Origin: Treponema sp.
Lineage (GTDB): Bacteria; Spirochaetota; Spirochaetia; Treponematales; Treponemataceae
NCBI GenBank assembly: GCA_016290335.1
Contig: JAEETM010000141.1
Span: 1 to 6,240, forward strand
Direction: 5' to 3'
Length of the DNA stretch: 6,240 nt
How positions within the stretch are numbered: the first letter of the stretch is position 1; every line of letters starts with the position of its first letter. The notes under the pieces are model-generated. The model saw nothing but the letters and a program-made list of their open reading frames with translations, was not told where the DNA came from and searched no databases. Position numbers and translations under genes: made by a program. Below, piece by piece: positions 4,678 through 6,240 of this stretch.

Positions 4678-5289
4678 CTAGTTATTCTCAATCACAAACT
4701 TCACAAAGTTCCTTGCTTCTGTCAACGGGTGCCATGGGAAATCCTTATCAAACTGTTCTTCTTCAGAACGGTTCATCAAAATACCTTTCTTGTAATCTGC
4801 GTCATACGGATCACGACACCATTCGTCCGGACCTTTGATAATGCCTTCGTTCATCATGTAGGAAAATACCTGCGTGTCGCGCACACCCGTAATCATATCC
4901 TCATCAAAAAAGCCGGTGATGTTCATGACATAGCTTCCAAAGAAAATATGCATGGTCAGGTTATATTGTACGCCCATGCCTTTCCCTTTTAATGTTTTAA
5001 CAATGCTGTAAATATACTCTCTGCCGGCCTTTGTCTCTCCGTCCTTTACCGCAATCAACCCTTGCTCTTCTCCAATCTGTTGATGTATCCCGCTTATCAA
5101 CATTTCAGGATGTCCGAAGGGCATCGCGTCAGATACGTCAATCGGATAAACCAGGGCAAAAGCCTTCAATGCTTTGCCCTGATAGCCATACGGTGTAGTA
5201 TAAGGCGGATCGTCCGGAGCCGATTCCAGTTCCATATAATGATCCGGTATAATAAAAACTTCATTATTTGGCAATTGTTTCACGTTCAT
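4678..5289 (-). CDS. Uncharacterised 203-aa protein between WYL regulator and Mrr-type nuclease
   Basis: I do not recognise this protein with confidence. It has no signal peptide, membrane helix, or nuclease, nucleotide-binding or metal-site motif. It looks like a compact alpha/beta protein: a short N-terminal strand (EVFIIPDHYMEL, 10-21), a Pro/Tyr-rich loop (PDDPPYTTPYGY, 25-36), a helix with LISGIHQQIGEEQGLI (64-79), then strands around REYIYSIVKTL (90-100), GVQYNLTMHIFF (106-117) and YVMNITGFFDED (120-131), and ITGVRD (133-138). The order, with a long strand, a GFFDE turn and a G-x-RD helix start, loosely recalls PsbP/DcrB-type folds; that is a guess. ATG 5289 is chosen because GGCAGGT lies 7 bases upstream; a GTG at 5298 would overlap that site. 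It overlaps the WYL gene by 26 bases, so the two are likely coupled. The position suggests an accessory, inhibitor or sensor role; this is inference. Confidence 0.75.
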   Translation of the reverse strand: MNVKQLPNNEVFIIPDHYMELESAPDDPPYTTPYGYQGKALKAFALVYPIDVSDAMPFGHPEMLISGIHQQIGEEQGLIAVKDGETKAGREYIYSIVKTLKGKGMGVQYNLTMHIFFGSYVMNITGFFDEDMITGVRDTQVFSYMMNEGIIKGPDEWCRDPYDADYKKGILMNRSEEEQFDKDFPWHPLTEARNFVKFVIENN

Positions 5290-6240
5290 TTGTAGCACCT
5301 GCCTTATCTTTATACTTCTCCCACATTCCCTTCACGCTTTCCTTAATCTCTTCCCTCAACTCTGCCGGTTCCAGCACTTCCACATACGGTCCGTACTGCA
5401 GTGCCCAAAATTTCATGGCGGATTTGTTGCACTTTACATCAACCAGCATTTCGTCGTCAAACTCTTTGCGGATTTTGAAGTCTTTGCCAAACCAGTCCAC
5501 CAGCTCATCCATCAGGTGTTTCTTCGCCATCATGCGCACGTTCACGCTTTTGCCACTGAACATATAGATGTGTTCTGCCATGTGTTTCGGAAGCGAGAAG
5601 CCGTTTTTGAAATCCGTCACCTGGGATACCGGTTTGCGTCTTTCGTCCAGCATGCACACGGAAGTCATGCGGTCGATGCGGAAATGCGCGGCATTATCAT
5701 ACTTGTCGTAGTTGCCGATCAGGTAATAACGCCCGTTGTTGGCCACGATCTGATACGGGTTCACGATGTACGCTTCTTTCCTCTTGGGATGCAGCTGAAA
5801 GTCCGTTCCGTAGGTATTATAAACGAAGCTGACTTTCTTCCTTTTGTCAATAGCATCATTCAGGGCATCCAGCGCGTACATGGTCTGCTTGTTGTCGGTG
5901 TGCTGCAGTTCCGGCAGGTTGCACACATGCTTCACCTTCGCCGAAAAATGCCGTCCGCCAAAGTCTTTCAGTTTGTTAATCAGATCCCTGGCCCGTTTTT
6001 GGGAGATGCCTTTGGAAAACAACACGCTGTCGATCAGCAGGCGAAGTTCCGCGTTATCGAACTTCCGCTCCGCCAGGAACGCGCCCTTGTTGTTTGTCAC
6101 AATATCGAAGCCCAGCTCTTTCAGCGAGTCGATATTGTTCTTCACGGAGCGCCGGTCACATTCCATTCCGTACTGCGCCCGCAGATGCCGGATGATTTCC
6201 TGCTGGGTCAGGTGATGATCTTCGTCTGAATACTGTTCCA
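5264..6240 (-). CDS. WYL-domain transcriptional regulator (5' end outside window)
   Basis: At least 325 aa; the frame is still open at the right edge, so the true start lies beyond it. The visible N-terminal part (24 codons upstream of the internal ATG at 6166, then onward) is a winged helix-turn-helix: SDEDHHLTQQEIIRHL, then DRRSVKNNIDSLKELGF as the recognition helix and wing. Numbered from the ATG at 6166, the WYL domain spans about 95-175, with AYIVNPYQIV (132-141), RYYLIGNY (146-153) and HFRIDRM (161-167). The C-terminal WCX part follows to about residue 287, including YVEVLEPAEL (261-270). WYL proteins are ligand-sensing repressors or activators, and several control phage-defence genes (BrxR, CapW). 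It heads the operon with the 203-aa protein and the Mrr-type nuclease and may also control the repeated operator in the other two units. It is more GC-rich than the two nuclease genes. Confidence 0.88.
   Translation of the reverse strand, partial: EQYSDEDHHLTQQEIIRHLRAQYGMECDRRSVKNNIDSLKELGFDIVTNNKGAFLAERKFDNAELRLLIDSVLFSKGISQKRARDLINKLKDFGGRHFSAKVKHVCNLPELQHTDNKQTMYALDALNDAIDKRKKVSFVYNTYGTDFQLHPKRKEAYIVNPYQIVANNGRYYLIGNYDKYDNAAHFRIDRMTSVCMLDERRKPVSQVTDFKNGFSLPKHMAEHIYMFSGKSVNVRMMAKKHLMDELVDWFGKDFKIRKEFDDEMLVDVKCNKSAMKFWALQYGPYVEVLEPAELREEIKESVKGMWEKYKDKAGATNERETIAK
5297..5303 (-). promoter_or_regulatory. Ribosome binding site within the end of the WYL gene
   Basis: GGCAGGT on the minus strand, 7 bases before ATG 5289. 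It lies inside the WYL coding region, as expected for coupled translation, and it argues against the GTG at 5298, which it overlaps. Confidence 0.65.

Noticed and set aside
5516..6229. A 237-codon open frame on the + strand
   Set aside because: It mirrors the WYL regulator gene on the opposite strand. Its low-complexity V/H/F-rich protein is what a reversed coding strand gives.
1..6240. CRISPR array, tRNA or rRNA genes, insertion sequence or transposase
   Set aside because: I saw no regularly spaced short repeats, no tRNA-like cloverleaf, no rRNA sequence and no transposase motifs; the only direct repeat pair is the promoter cassette.

Overview
The window looks like chromosomal DNA of a low-to-moderate-GC Firmicutes-type bacterium (Negativicutes or Clostridia is my guess, not proven). 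The signs are strong AGGAGG-type ribosome binding sites, TATAAT/TTGACA promoters, classic hairpin-plus-U-tract terminators, a DnaB-like C-terminus of Firmicutes type and a near-consensus parS centromere site. DnaB and parS together suggest a position near the replication origin.

Layout. Bases 1-247 hold no recognisable gene, only a very good leftward sigma-70-type promoter (97-125) firing out of the window. Bases 248-358 are an orphan 3' end of dnaB on the + strand, cut off from the rest of the gene, followed by a perfect bidirectional terminator (386-419) and the parS-like palindrome (487-500). Everything from 529 to the right edge is on the minus strand and reads right to left as three units. 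Unit 1: a WYL-domain regulator (5' end outside the window), an unrecognised 203-aa protein and a PUA/EVE-like + Mrr-type nuclease. Unit 2: a small HAD phosphatase translationally coupled by an ATGA overlap to a PD-(D/E)XK-like putative restriction endonuclease. Unit 3: a soluble, shortened FtsH-like AAA+ zinc metalloprotease.

The most striking structure is in the two spacers between units. Each carries a copy of the same ~94-bp cassette (1841-1934 and 3470-3563, ungapped, exactly 1629 bp apart, about 86% identical by hand count). In the direction of transcription it consists of a terminator for the upstream unit, a palindromic operator ATGTGCA-N6-TACACAT, and a TATAAT promoter for the downstream unit. 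The terminator stems differ but stay paired. This makes units 2 and 3 likely members of one regulon, and the neighbouring WYL regulator is the obvious candidate controller.

Working model (inference): a defence-type locus. A WYL regulator controls two different nucleases, a HAD phosphatase and a cytosolic AAA+ protease, assembled from modules joined by a repeated regulatory cassette and sitting beside an integration scar in dnaB. I cannot show that the proteins act together.
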